A stretch of 61,210 bases of DNA from an uncultured Oscillospiraceae bacterium (GCA_910588625.1 CAJUQN010000009.1:1-61210); one strand, 5' to 3'; shown: positions 34,168 through 45,807, counted from the stretch's first letter. A program made the numbers and translations. Notes: generated by a model not told the origin, from the letters alone.

Positions 34168-34719
34168 TTATTCATATACCGCCCGGCTCCCGCCGATGAA
34201 CTTGGGCCGGGTGCGGGCGCACAACAGGATGGCCTGCCCGATATGATCCACGCCGCTGAGCCGCACAGGCACCGCCACCTCTCTCAAGTGCATTCCGATG
34301 AGGGCGCCGCCGATGTCCATTCCGGCGTGGGCGCGGAGGTGCTCCACCGCTGTGGGGCACTGGAAGGTCTGCCATGCCTGGGTGGCGAACGAGCCCCCCG
34401 CCTTGGGCTGGGGCACCACACACACCGGCTCATAGCCGTATCGCTGGGCGCACTCCTCTTCCATGATGAGCGCCCGATTCAAATGCTCACAGCACTGGGC
34501 GGCCAGGTAGACGCCCCGCTCCTTCAAAATGGGATAGATCCCCGCAAACACCGCATCCGCCGCCTCCCGGCTGGAGGCTTTGCCGATATGTCCCCCCAGC
34601 ACTTCGGAGGAGGAACAGCCCACTACAAAGATGTCCCCCGCTTTCAGTCCTGCGATATCCAGAAGCTCGCGGGCGGCGGCCCGGGACTGGGCTGTGATCT
34701 GTTCAAAATCCGGTTCCAT
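34168..34719 (-). CDS. TIGR01440 / UPF0340 (YwlG) family protein
   Basis: 183 residues, full length. Diagnostic segments FVVGCSSSEVLGGHIGKASS, LAAQCCEHLNRALI and GMDIGGALIGMHL are all present, with conserved Cys and His that could bind a ligand. Function unknown for the family; a role in thiol or nucleotide metabolism is only speculative. It follows the M32 peptidase gene by 9 bp and is likely co-transcribed with it. Confidence 0.9.
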   Translation of the reverse strand: MEPDFEQITAQSRAAARELLDIAGLKAGDIFVVGCSSSEVLGGHIGKASSREAADAVFAGIYPILKERGVYLAAQCCEHLNRALIMEEECAQRYGYEPVCVVPQPKAGGSFATQAWQTFQCPTAVEHLRAHAGMDIGGALIGMHLREVAVPVRLSGVDHIGQAILLCARTRPKFIGGSRAVYE

Positions 34720-34728
34720 GGCGTTCCC

Positions 34729-36225
34729 TCACAAATTGTACAGCTTAGCGTATTTCTGCTCCAGATAGTCTGCGAACACGGCGGGATCAAACTGACCGCA
34801 GGCGTTTTTGACCACATCCGCGGGCTCCAGCAGGCCGCCGTACTGGTGGACTTTTTCCTTGAGCCATGCGGACACGGGAGACAGGTCGCCCCTGGCCACC
34901 GGCCCCCACACATCGATATCCCGCTCCATATTTTTCAGCATCTGAGCCCCGTAGGCGCTGCCCAGGGCGTAAGAGGGGAAGTAGCCGAAGGACCCGCCGG
35001 ACCAGTGGGAATCCTGGAGGCATCCCTGTTTATCGTTGGGTACGTCTACCCCCAAATACTCCTTGTACAGCCGGTTCCAGGTCTCGGGCACGTCCTTGAC
35101 GGCCAGGGCGCCGCCAATCAGCTGCTTTTCGATCTCGTAGCGGACCATGACGTGCAGGCAGTAGGTCAGCTCGTCCGCTTCAGTGCGGATCAGAGAGGGC
35201 TGGACCTTGTTGACGGCTCGATAGAACTGTTCCGCCGTTACGTCGGAGAGCTGTTCCGGGAAAAACTCCCGCGTTTTGGGGAAGATGGCCTCGATGAAGG
35301 GCTTGGACCGCCCAATCAGGTTCTCATAGAACCGGGACTGGCTCTCGTGGACCCCCATGGACACGCCGCCCGCCAGACAGGTATACTGCACGTCGTCCCG
35401 TATGCCCAGCTCGTATTTGGCGTGGCCGCCCTCGTGGATGACAGAGTACATGGAGAAGTTCATGTTGTCCTCGTCATAACGGGTGGTGATGCGTACGTCC
35501 TTGTTGTTGAAATTCAACGTATAGGGGTGCTCCGTTTCGCCGATAGTGCAGTGGGCCCGGTCCAGTCCCAGCACCTCCATCAGGTAATCGGAAAATTTCC
35601 GCTGGGCCTCCACGGGATAGTGCCGCCGCAGGAAGGAGTCGTCGGGCTGCTCCTTCTTTCCAATGGCGTGGAGAAGGGGAACAATGCGCTCCCGCAGGGT
35701 GGAGAAGAAGCCATCCAAATATTCCATAGTCATCCCGCGCTCGTACTCGTTGAGCAGGGCGTCGTAAGGGGCCTTGGCGCTGTCGTAATACCCGGCGAAC
35801 TTGATGTTGAAGGCCACCAATTTCTCCAGCACCGGGCGGAAAAGCTCAAAATCACTGTTCTCCTTGGCCCGATGCCATACGTCGCTGGCCTCATTGGTGA
35901 GCATGGCATATTCCATATATTCCTCCGCCGGGATGCGGGTCAGCTGGGCGTAGGACCGGCGCAGCTCCTCCGTCTGGCGGCGGTGGAGCTGGTCCAGCTC
36001 GTTCCTGCGCGCCCACAAATAGTCCAGCAGCTCCCCCGTCTTGGGGGTGGAAAACAGCTTGTGCCGCTCCCCGGCCAGAACACCCAGGGCAACTCCACGC
36101 CCCTCGGCGGTGTCCTTGGGGGCGACGGTGGTGCCGTCCAGGTACAGCGCGGAGTCTGCCGCCGCGTAGGCGTATAGTTTTTTTTGCAGCTCGGCCAGCT
36201 TGGCCAGAGCCTCGTTCAGTTCCAT
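34729..36225 (-). CDS. M32 family metallocarboxypeptidase (Taq type)
   Basis: 498 residues. The zinc motif HEGGHAKYE lies near residue 263, followed by the M32 landmark GVHESQSRFYENLIGRS. No signal peptide, so it is a cytoplasmic carboxypeptidase trimming peptides from the C terminus. It is not obviously linked to the peptide transporters elsewhere in the window. Confidence 0.94.
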   Translation of the reverse strand: MELNEALAKLAELQKKLYAYAAADSALYLDGTTVAPKDTAEGRGVALGVLAGERHKLFSTPKTGELLDYLWARRNELDQLHRRQTEELRRSYAQLTRIPAEEYMEYAMLTNEASDVWHRAKENSDFELFRPVLEKLVAFNIKFAGYYDSAKAPYDALLNEYERGMTMEYLDGFFSTLRERIVPLLHAIGKKEQPDDSFLRRHYPVEAQRKFSDYLMEVLGLDRAHCTIGETEHPYTLNFNNKDVRITTRYDEDNMNFSMYSVIHEGGHAKYELGIRDDVQYTCLAGGVSMGVHESQSRFYENLIGRSKPFIEAIFPKTREFFPEQLSDVTAEQFYRAVNKVQPSLIRTEADELTYCLHVMVRYEIEKQLIGGALAVKDVPETWNRLYKEYLGVDVPNDKQGCLQDSHWSGGSFGYFPSYALGSAYGAQMLKNMERDIDVWGPVARGDLSPVSAWLKEKVHQYGGLLEPADVVKNACGQFDPAVFADYLEQKYAKLYNL

Positions 36226-36267
36226 CTCATACTCCTCATTTCTTATGTGATTTTCTCCGATTTGTGG

Positions 36268-36579
36268 CTAAATGCGGTCGAAGTCGTCTGCTGAGAACTC
36301 CACGCCATTCTGATCTGCCAGAGCCCGGGCCAAAGCCACGCCCTCCCGGTCCAGGCCGCAGTCCTCGATGACCACATCGCCCCACCACAGTCCGGTGCGC
36401 CGCAGCCACAAGATGGCTTTTACGCTTTGCTCCAGCCCGTCGCCGGAGCCCTTTGCCTCCACCACCATCCGGGCGGGACACACCGCCGGCAGCAGCAGCG
36501 CCCCGATCGCCAGCCAGCCCAGGCTCACCAGCCCAAAGGCCGCCAGCAGCGCCGCTATTAATTCAAAGATCGACCCCAT
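36268..36579 (-). CDS. Small membrane protein of unknown function
   Basis: 103 residues from ATG 36579 (AAGGAGG 8 nt upstream; an ATG at 36609 is upstream of that site). One N-terminal hydrophobic helix or hairpin (about 3-32) followed by a soluble alpha/beta-looking part (GDVVIEDCGLDREGVALARA). No family recognised. Codon bias is typical for the genome, so it is probably real. Confidence 0.6.
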   Translation of the reverse strand: MGSIFELIAALLAAFGLVSLGWLAIGALLLPAVCPARMVVEAKGSGDGLEQSVKAILWLRRTGLWWGDVVIEDCGLDREGVALARALADQNGVEFSADDFDRI

Positions 36580-36633
36580 CTCCGCCGCCTCCTTTTCAAA
36601 CTGAGGCATTCTATGACGGAAAAGGCTAATTTG

Positions 36634-36804
36634 TCACCGGTTGAAGCGTACCAGCTCCGCCCCGTTTTCATCCATCCGCAGCAGTATCGGCGCCGGGTCC
36701 TCGCCCTCGGGGGGCGGTGTGCGGAACCAGTCGGTGAGCAGCGCCCCGATGTGGTCGCCAAACCGGGCCTCCGCCGCGCCCCAGCTCAGGCCCTCCTTTC
36801 GCAG
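36634..36804 (-). pseudogene. Possible C-terminal remnant of a protein gene
   Basis: This frame reads LSWGAAEARFGDHIGALLTD, then a proline-acid loop and ILLRMDENGAELVRFNR before TGA, with natural-looking composition. It has an in-frame TGA directly upstream (36805-36807) and no ATG before residue 45. The DNA upstream (about 36810-36940) looks unlike coding sequence. It may be the end of a gene disrupted by a repeat, or a short gene with an unusual start. No family recognised. Confidence 0.35.
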
Positions 36805-36809
36805 TCACG

Positions 36810-36941
36810 CTGCGCAAGCGGCTGGGCGCTCGGCGGCTGTCTCACCGCTGTGACTCGGATAAAAAACAGAGTTGGTTCGCAAATTCTGGTTTTCATCCTC
36901 GCGTCGCTTCAAGCTCCTTCGCCTCCGCCTGCTCCGCGCTT
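36810..36941. other. Non-coding stretch, repeat-like
   Basis: No convincing gene on either strand. The composition (CTTCAAGCTCCTTCGCCTCC then CTGCTCCGCGCTTCT) and abrupt start beside the broken frame suggest a dispersed intergenic repeat, but no second copy was recognised in this window. Confidence 0.3.
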
Positions 36942-37427
36942 CTAAAACAGACTTGCGACCCCATAGGTTAAAATGCTGATGGCCATGCCGGCAATGAGCA
37001 CGCCCACCACCACGGAGGGGATGGCTTTTCTAAGCGGCATATCCAGGAAAGCCGCTGCCAGGGAGCCCGTCCACGCCCCGGTGCCAGGTAAGGGAATGGC
37101 CACAAACAGCATCAGCCCCAAATACTTGTATTTCGTCACCTTCTGGCCCTTGAGATGGGCCTTTTGCTCCAGCTTGTCCACCAGGCTGTTCAGCCGGGGC
37201 ATCCTCCGCCGCATCCATTGGAAAATGCGCCGGATATAGACGATGATGAAGGGGACGGGGATCAGGTTGCCGATGACGGCGGCAATGAAGGCCGCCCACA
37301 CCGGCAGTCCGGCGGCCACGCCGAAGGGGATGCCCCCCCGCAGCTCCACCACCGGGATCATAGACACCAGCATGGTGAGGGTAAACTCCCCTGCCATGGT
37401 GTCGGTCAGCCATTGCATCAGTTCCAT
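36942..37427 (-). CDS. Small multidrug export family (COG2426) membrane protein
   Basis: 161 residues with four helices. PVVELRGGIPFGVAAGLPVW and PLPGTGAWTGSLAAAFLDMP are the twin re-entrant-type motifs of Sm_multidrug_ex (PF06695), a DedA-related family. Real transport function is not established. It lies 12 bp downstream of uvrA on the same strand. Confidence 0.88.
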   Translation of the reverse strand: MELMQWLTDTMAGEFTLTMLVSMIPVVELRGGIPFGVAAGLPVWAAFIAAVIGNLIPVPFIIVYIRRIFQWMRRRMPRLNSLVDKLEQKAHLKGQKVTKYKYLGLMLFVAIPLPGTGAWTGSLAAAFLDMPLRKAIPSVVVGVLIAGMAISILTYGVASLF

Positions 37428-37439
37428 AGTGCGCTCCTT

Positions 37440-40268
<2,829 letters not shown>

Positions 40269-40310
40269 GGGTGTTTCTCCTTATATCTGTTGAATTTGAA
40301 CCTGAATGAT

Positions 40311-40339
40311 AGAGTAGCGGAACAAATTTTTAATGTCAA
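40311..40339 (-). promoter_or_regulatory. uvrA promoter with weak SOS-type box
   Basis: Minus strand TTGACA (40339-40334), then 17 bp and a poor -10 (TACTCT). The spacer has GGAACAAATTTTTA (plus, 40319-40332): one good GAAC half of a Firmicute LexA box and one degraded half. The GTCAACCC flank is shared with the uvrB promoter. Confidence 0.45.
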
Positions 40340-40372
40340 CCCCTGGTTTTGAAAGAAAATAATTTGAAAATA

Positions 40373-40768
40373 CTACAAATCGAGTGGAATTTCTCCGGGC
40401 AGGGGAGGCCGGGCGTATTGGACGAACCTGGATTCTGCCGCGCCGTATCTGCGGAAGTTCTCCCGGCCTTGACGCAGGGTCAGGCCGTGGTTCTCGTCGC
40501 TTGGGTCGCTCTCGCCGGGGGCGAACACATCGTTTTCCCAAAAGCACACCGGGCAGATATAGGCGATGGCCTCCTCCTTGGGGACGGGAAAGGTGAGATA
40601 CCCGCAGCAGGGGCAGGGATAAATTCCAGGAGGTTCCTCTTGTGCTGGTTTGGGCTCAGGCATCGAAACCGGTCCCACCAGCCGGCGGGCTCCACCTATG
40701 ATGAGGTAATCGTTGCGGGCCTCGGGGAGATACAGGAACTTTTCCCGTTTCTTTTTTGGGTCATCCAC
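40373..40768 (-). CDS. CPCC family cysteine-rich protein
   Basis: 131 residues. The core PCPCCGYLTF ... AYICPVCFWENDV matches Cys_rich_CPCC (PF14206): two CxxC pairs that likely bind one zinc. The region after it (DENHGLTLRQGRENFRRYGA) is also typical. Function unknown. It overlaps the end of the MmcQ-like gene by 8 bp. Confidence 0.88.
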   Translation of the reverse strand: MDDPKKKREKFLYLPEARNDYLIIGGARRLVGPVSMPEPKPAQEEPPGIYPCPCCGYLTFPVPKEEAIAYICPVCFWENDVFAPGESDPSDENHGLTLRQGRENFRRYGAAESRFVQYARPPLPGEIPLDL

Positions 40769-41144
40769 TGTCCTTCAGCTCCTTCTGGACGTACTTGGGC
40801 AGCTTGGACACAATGAGCTTGTATGACATATCACACAGGTCCTTCAATACATCGTCGGGCAGGTCCCCGTCCAGCAGGGCGGCCACCCAAAGACGCTTGT
40901 CGCAGTAGAAGCCGGGGAGTATCTCCGGGTACTGCTCCCGAAAGGCCTCGGCCAGCCGGGGGTCGCATTTGAGATTGACCAGGTCGTGGCCGTTGTACCG
41001 CTCATCCTTCATCCCCCGGGGAGAGCACACGGCGGCGAACAGCTTGCCCCGCACCATGTAGCGGCGCCAGCCCCACTCAAGCTTGAAGTCTTTTTCTGCG
41101 CCGGGCTTGCCTAACAGGTATTCGTCTAACCACTTGTATTTCAT
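40761..41144 (-). CDS. MmcQ/YjbR family protein
   Basis: 127 residues. The YjbR-type core LVNLKCDPRLAEAFREQYPE then PGFYCDKRLWVAALLDGDLP and DMSYKLIVSKLPK matches the family. Members have a CyaY-like DNA-binding fold; a biological role is not established. Between CPCC and YbaK genes on the minus strand. Confidence 0.88.
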   Translation of the reverse strand: MKYKWLDEYLLGKPGAEKDFKLEWGWRRYMVRGKLFAAVCSPRGMKDERYNGHDLVNLKCDPRLAEAFREQYPEILPGFYCDKRLWVAALLDGDLPDDVLKDLCDMSYKLIVSKLPKYVQKELKDSG

Positions 41145-41158
41145 CTGGTGCTCTCCTT

Positions 41159-41653
41159 TTACGCCTCAGAAATGAGGTCCGCAGTGGTCCCGCCCACCAG
41201 CGCGATGAGGTCCGCCGGCTTGAGCTCCACCTGGAAACCCACCTTCCCGGCGGACACACAGATGGCCGATTGCTCTAAGCAGCTCTCATGAAATACGGTG
41301 GGGAGCCGTTTTTTCATCCCCACAGGGGAGCAGCCGCCGTGGACATAGCCCGTCAGGGGCAGCAGCTCTTTGGCTGGGAGCATGGAGATGGATTTCTCCC
41401 CCACGGCCTTGGCGGCTTTTTTTAAATCCAGCGTGCCTGCCACCGGGATATCGAACACATAATACCCGCCGGAGGCTCCCTTTGCCACCAGGGTTTTGAA
41501 TACCGCCGCCGGGTTCTGGGCCAGCATTTGGGCCACGCGGACCCCGTCCGGCGCGGTATCGCCGCCATAGGGGTAGCTGTGGGGGGTGTAGGGCACCTTT
41601 TTCTGCTCCAAAACCCGCATGACGTTGGTCTTTTCCTCTTTTTGCTTCGCCAT
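41159..41653 (-). CDS. ybaK: YbaK/EbsC-type Cys-tRNA(Pro) deacylase
   Basis: 164 residues. VAQMLAQNPAAVFKTLVAKG, the lysine of which is catalytic in the family, and YVHGGCSPVGMKKRLPTVFH are classic YbaK signatures. It hydrolyses mischarged Cys-tRNA(Pro) in the cytoplasm, protecting translation fidelity. Its start is directly behind the stop of uvrB (1 bp), so co-transcribed. Confidence 0.93.
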   Translation of the reverse strand: MAKQKEEKTNVMRVLEQKKVPYTPHSYPYGGDTAPDGVRVAQMLAQNPAAVFKTLVAKGASGGYYVFDIPVAGTLDLKKAAKAVGEKSISMLPAKELLPLTGYVHGGCSPVGMKKRLPTVFHESCLEQSAICVSAGKVGFQVELKPADLIALVGGTTADLISEA

Positions 41654-43624
41654 TTATTTGCCCTCTCCACGCAATCTGATGATCTGGTCTCGGAGCGCGG
41701 CGGCCACTTCGAATTCCAGCATCTTGGCGGCCTCTTTCATCTGCTTCTCCAGACCGGCGATGGCCTCCATCCGCTGAAGCTTGGTCAACTGAGACAGCTC
41801 CTTGTCATTGTAATCCGGTTTTTCTTCGGCAGACAGTACCATCAGCTCCCGCACGGACTTTTTCACGGTTTTGGGAACGATGCCATGGGCTTGGTTGAAA
41901 GCGTCTTGCTTCTCCCGGCGGCGCTGGGTCTCATCCATAGCCCGCCGCATGGACGGCGTAATGGTGTCGGCGTACAAGATCACGATGCCGTCGGCATTCC
42001 GGGCCGCCCGGCCAATGGTCTGCACCAGCGACGTCTCCGAGCGCAGGAAGCCCTCTTTGTCCGCGTCCAGGATGGCAACCAGAGACACCTCCGGCAGGTC
42101 CAGGCCCTCTCGGAGGAGGTTGATGCCCACCAGCACGTCGAACGCCCCCAAACGCAGGTCCCGGATGATCTCCATCCGCTCGATGGTGTCGATGTCGTGG
42201 TGCATATACCGCACCTTGATGCCCGCGTTTTTTAGATAATCGGTCAGGCTTTCCGCCATCTTTTTGGTAAGGGTGGTGACCAGCACCCGCTCGTCCCGGG
42301 CAGTCCGGGCGGTGATCTCCCCGATCAGATCGTCGATTTGCCCGTCCACCGGGCGGACCTCCACGCGGGGGTCCAGCAGGCCGGTGGGGCGGATGACTTG
42401 CTCCACAATTTGCCCTGAGCGGGTCCGCTCGTACTCACCGGGGGTGGCGGAGACATACACCACCTGATTGAGCCGGCTCTCGAACTCCTCGAACTTCAAG
42501 GGCCGGTTGTCAAAGGCGCAGGGCAGGCGGAAGCCGTACTCCACCAGGGTGGTCTTGCGGGCGCGGTCGCCGTTGAACATGGCCCGGACCTGGGGGAGGG
42601 TGGCGTGGCTCTCGTCGATGAACAGGACGAAGTCCTTGGGGAAGTAGTCCAACAGGGTGTGGGGTGGGGACCCTACGGGCCGTCCCTCGATGACCCGGGA
42701 ATAGTTCTCGATGCCGGAGCAGTAGCCCAGCTCCTGCATCATCTCAATGTCGTACATGGTGCGCTGTTTGATGCGCTGGGCCTCGATGAGCTTGTTTTCG
42801 CTCTCGAAAAAGGCCACCCGTTCTTCCATTTCCTTATAGATGTGCTGGATGGCGGCGTCCATCTTTTCCTTTGGCGTGACGTAATGGGTGGCGGGCCAGA
42901 TCGGGATGTTGTTCAGCCGCCGGATGGGGGCGCCCGTCACCACGTTGACCTCGCTGAGCCGGTCGATTTCGTCCCCGAAAAACTCCACCCGGATGGCGGT
43001 GTCCTTCCAGTAGGCGGGCCAGACCTCCACCGTGTCCCCCCGGACCCGGAACATATTGCGCTCGAAGGCGATGTCGTTGCGCTCATAGCGGATGGCCACC
43101 AGTTTTTTCAGCAGCTCCTCAATCTTCAGGACGGCGCCCACCCGTAGAGCCACCATCATTTTGCCGTAATCCTCCGGCTCTCCCAGGCCGTAGATGCAGG
43201 ACACGGAGGACACCACGATGACATCCCGCCGCTCCAGCAGGGAGGCGGTGGCGGACAGGCGCAGACGGTCGATCTCCTCGTTCACCGACGAGTCCTTTTC
43301 AATAAAGGTATCGGTGTGGGGAATATACGCCTCCGGCTGGTAATAGTCGTAGTAGGAGACAAAATACTCCACCGCGTTGTTGGGGAAGAACTCCCGGAAC
43401 TCGGCGCACAGCTGGGCGGCCAGCGTTTTGTTATGGGCCAGGATGAGGGTGGGCCGCTGGACGGCCTCGATGACCTTGGCCATGGTGTAGGTCTTGCCCG
43501 ACCCGGTGACACCCAGCAGGGTCTGCTCGTTCAGGCCGTTTTCGATTCCCTGGGCGAGAGCGGCGATGGCCTCGGGCTGGTCGCCGCTTGGGGTGTATTC
43601 TGATACCACTTCAAATTTTGGCAT
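41654..43624 (-). CDS. uvrB: Excinuclease ABC subunit B
   Basis: 656 residues from ATG 43624 (GGAGGTG upstream); an in-frame start 24 bp earlier lacks a site. Walker A GVTGSGKTYTMA near 40, the beta-hairpin YYQPEAYIP region, DESHA box, helicase motifs V/VI (GINLLREGLDLPEVSLVAIL, QTIGRAARN) and the C-terminal UVR coiled coil (LEKQMKEAAKMLEFEVAAAL). It verifies damage and recruits UvrC. Promoter and SOS box lie at 43661-43689. Confidence 0.97.
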   Translation of the reverse strand: MPKFEVVSEYTPSGDQPEAIAALAQGIENGLNEQTLLGVTGSGKTYTMAKVIEAVQRPTLILAHNKTLAAQLCAEFREFFPNNAVEYFVSYYDYYQPEAYIPHTDTFIEKDSSVNEEIDRLRLSATASLLERRDVIVVSSVSCIYGLGEPEDYGKMMVALRVGAVLKIEELLKKLVAIRYERNDIAFERNMFRVRGDTVEVWPAYWKDTAIRVEFFGDEIDRLSEVNVVTGAPIRRLNNIPIWPATHYVTPKEKMDAAIQHIYKEMEERVAFFESENKLIEAQRIKQRTMYDIEMMQELGYCSGIENYSRVIEGRPVGSPPHTLLDYFPKDFVLFIDESHATLPQVRAMFNGDRARKTTLVEYGFRLPCAFDNRPLKFEEFESRLNQVVYVSATPGEYERTRSGQIVEQVIRPTGLLDPRVEVRPVDGQIDDLIGEITARTARDERVLVTTLTKKMAESLTDYLKNAGIKVRYMHHDIDTIERMEIIRDLRLGAFDVLVGINLLREGLDLPEVSLVAILDADKEGFLRSETSLVQTIGRAARNADGIVILYADTITPSMRRAMDETQRRREKQDAFNQAHGIVPKTVKKSVRELMVLSAEEKPDYNDKELSQLTKLQRMEAIAGLEKQMKEAAKMLEFEVAAALRDQIIRLRGEGK

Positions 43625-43660
43625 AGCGCACCTCCCGGAACAAGTCAACAGCCTGTTCCT

Positions 43661-43689
43661 ATCATAGAACGAACGTTTTAATATGTCAA
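43661..43689 (-). promoter_or_regulatory. uvrB promoter with LexA (SOS) box in the spacer
   Basis: Minus strand TTGACA (43689-43684), 17 bp, TATGAT (43666-43661). AGAACGAACGTTTT at 43666-43679 matches the Firmicute LexA/DinR consensus CGAACRNRYGTTYG at 12 of 14 positions including the whole core. A bound repressor would cover the spacer. Confidence 0.75.
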
Positions 43690-43690
43690 C

Positions 43691-43898
43691 CCTGATTTGG
43701 ACAAATATTCAACGGATAAGCTAAAATTTTAAGCATATTATTATATCACAAGCGACAAGGAGCGGCAAGGTGTTTTCTCCGGGCAAATCTTTAGATTGTA
43801 TGAAGAAAACGGACCCGTTTCTCCGGCATGAGATCGGGTCTGCCAAAATTGGACAGAAAAAGGAGCAGGAATTTCGTTATTTTTTTCGCAATCCCACC
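43691..43898. other. Intergenic region, no gene seen
   Basis: Low-GC DNA between divergent uvrB and the antiporter gene. Short open frames lack ribosome sites and normal codon use. An imperfect repeat (GGACCCG ... CGGGTCT, 43811-43838) echoes the terminator stem further on. Confidence 0.5.
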
Positions 43899-43927
43899 TT
43901 GCGTTTTTTTTGCCGGGGTGCTATAGT
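43899..43927 (+). promoter_or_regulatory. Antiporter promoter
   Basis: TTGCGT (43899-43904), 17 bp, TATAGT (43922-43927). Confidence 0.55.
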
Positions 43928-43948
43928 GTGTTCCGTTTCGAAGAGTAT

Positions 43949-43985
43949 GCGGGTCCGTTCGCGCAGATATGGACCCGCTCCTTTT
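43949..43985 (+). terminator. Terminator hairpin inside the antiporter leader
   Basis: GCGGGTCC / GGACCCGC with a 14-nt loop followed by TCCTTTTTT, about 20 nt after the predicted transcription start and before the ribosome site. Placed here it would cut most transcripts short unless antiterminated. Confidence 0.65.
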
Positions 43986-44007
43986 TTGTAAAAATCGAGG
44001 TGTCGTT

Positions 44008-45297
44008 ATGGAAATCCTGATCCAGCTGTCTGTCTGTCTGATAGGTGGCCTGCTGATGTCCCGTCTGGCAAAGAAACTGAACTTGCCCGCCGTCACTGCC
44101 TACCTGGTGGCGGGCCTGCTGCTTGGACCATACCTGCTGGGGGCGTTGGATGTCACTGGGATTGGCTTCAACGCCCCAGAGGTGGTGTCCCGTCTGGATA
44201 TTATTTCTCAGGTGGCGCTGGGCTTCATCGCCTTCACCATCGGCAATGAGTTCCGCTTGGAGCAGCTCAAGAGCATGGGCAAACAGGCCATCATCGTGGG
44301 TATCTTCCAGGCGGTGGCGACCACCGTGCTGGTGGACATTGCCCTGGTGGCGCTGCACTTTATCAACCCGGGGTTGATCTCTATCTCCTCTGCCATCACC
44401 CTGGGCGCCATCGCCTCCGCTACTGCCCCCGCCGCTACGCTGATGGTGGTGCGGCAGTATAAGGCCGACGGTCCCCTGACCCGCCTGCTGCTGTTGGTGG
44501 TGGCCATTGACGACGCGGTGGGTCTGGTGCTGTTCTCCGCCTCTTTCGGCGTGGCCGTGGCGCTGGAGAGCGGGACCATCAACCTGGTCACTGTGCTGGT
44601 GGAGCCGGTCATCGAGATCGTACTGTCCTTGGGCCTGGGCAGTCTGGCGGGCTGGATTTTGTTCCTGGTGGAGAAGTTCTTCCACTCCCGCAGCAAGCGC
44701 CTTTCCATCTCCATCGGTTTTGTGTTGCTGACCGTGGGCCTGTCCATGCTGAGCTTTGAGGTGGGCGGTATCCGCTTTGGGTTCAGTCTTCTGTTGGTGT
44801 GTATGATGACGGGTACCATTTTCTGCAACATCTGCGACTTCTCCGAGGAGTTGATGGGCCGTGTGGACGGCTGGACCGCTCCGCTGTTTGTGCTGTTTTT
44901 TGTGCTGTCCGGGGCGGAGCTGAATTTGAAAATTTTGTCCAATCCTATGGTGCTGCTCATCGGGCTGGTGTATATTGTGTTTCGTTCCCTGGGCAAATAT
45001 TTCGGCGCTTACAGCAGCTGTGCCATAACCGGGTGCAGCGAGAAGATCACGAAGCACCTGGGCGTCACCCTGCTGCCCCAGGCGGGCGTGGCTCTGGGTA
45101 TGGCCCTCACCGCCCAGCAGCTGACGGACGGCGAGGTGGTGCGCAGCGTGGTGCTGTTCTCCGTATTGGTGTATGAGCTGGTGGGTCCGGCGCTGACCAA
45201 GCGCTCCCTGGTGGCCGCCGGCGAGATTCACGAGGAGGGCAGGACCAGCGCCCGGAAGAAGAACACCGGCAGACCTTCGGTCCAGCTGGACAAATGA
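44008..45297 (+). CDS. Cation:proton antiporter (Na_H_Exchanger, CPA2-like)
   Basis: 429 residues from ATG 44008 (CGAGGTG upstream). About 12 helices. Family segments LPAVTAYLVAGLLLGPYLLG, SQVALGFIAFTIGNEFRLEQ and LVVAIDDAVGLVLFSASFGV (candidate ion-binding Asp pair) are clear. No cytoplasmic TrkA-N domain follows. It would exchange sodium or potassium for protons. The leader terminator suggests regulated expression. Confidence 0.88.
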   Translation: MEILIQLSVCLIGGLLMSRLAKKLNLPAVTAYLVAGLLLGPYLLGALDVTGIGFNAPEVVSRLDIISQVALGFIAFTIGNEFRLEQLKSMGKQAIIVGIFQAVATTVLVDIALVALHFINPGLISISSAITLGAIASATAPAATLMVVRQYKADGPLTRLLLLVVAIDDAVGLVLFSASFGVAVALESGTINLVTVLVEPVIEIVLSLGLGSLAGWILFLVEKFFHSRSKRLSISIGFVLLTVGLSMLSFEVGGIRFGFSLLLVCMMTGTIFCNICDFSEELMGRVDGWTAPLFVLFFVLSGAELNLKILSNPMVLLIGLVYIVFRSLGKYFGAYSSCAITGCSEKITKHLGVTLLPQAGVALGMALTAQQLTDGEVVRSVVLFSVLVYELVGPALTKRSLVAAGEIHEEGRTSARKKNTGRPSVQLDK

Positions 45298-45378
45298 CCC
45301 TTCTTTGACGGAGACTCCCACACATTGCCTCGTGTTCCTCCGGATGTTCCGGGCATACTAGGGGCGAGGTGATAGCAA

Positions 45379-45807
45379 ATGCTCAGCGAAAACCAATTGC
45401 TCAACCACATCTATCAGACCGCGGAGATGGGCCGGGAAGGCATCCAGTCGGTGCTGAAATACACTGACGAGCCCAAGCTGGCCAGCGTTCTGAACAGCCA
45501 GCTCACCGAGTACGAACAGCTGAAAAACGCTGCCGGTTCCATGCTCCACGACCGGGGAGAACCTCCCAAGGGTCTGGGCCCCATGGCGAAAGCCTCCTCT
45601 GAGGTCATGAGCACCGTGAAGGCTATGACGGACCGCTCCGCCACCAACATCGCGGAAATGATGATCCAGGGCTCCACCATGGGGGTGACCAAAAGCCTGC
45701 GCACCCTGCGGGACTGCGACGTGCGGGACGACGGCGTCCGCCGCCTGGCAGACAAGCTGCTCAAGACGGAGCAGGCCAACATCGAGGAAATGAAGCGCTT
45801 CCTCTGA
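45379..45807 (+). CDS. Conserved small helical protein, ferritin-like fold candidate
   Basis: 142 residues, all helical by composition. Pattern LLNHIYQTAEMGREGIQSVL ... LNSQLTEYEQL ... LLKTEQANIEEMKRFL suggests a four-helix bundle like DUF2383-type proteins, but the metal-binding E/H pairs of ferritins are incomplete. Stand-alone gene with an own RBS (GAGGTGATA) 80 bp after the antiporter. Function unknown. Confidence 0.7.
   Translation: MLSENQLLNHIYQTAEMGREGIQSVLKYTDEPKLASVLNSQLTEYEQLKNAAGSMLHDRGEPPKGLGPMAKASSEVMSTVKAMTDRSATNIAEMMIQGSTMGVTKSLRTLRDCDVRDDGVRRLADKLLKTEQANIEEMKRFL

Noticed and set aside
43770..43991. Small gene upstream of the antiporter
   Set aside because: Runs through the antiporter promoter and terminator, lacks a ribosome site and has atypical composition.
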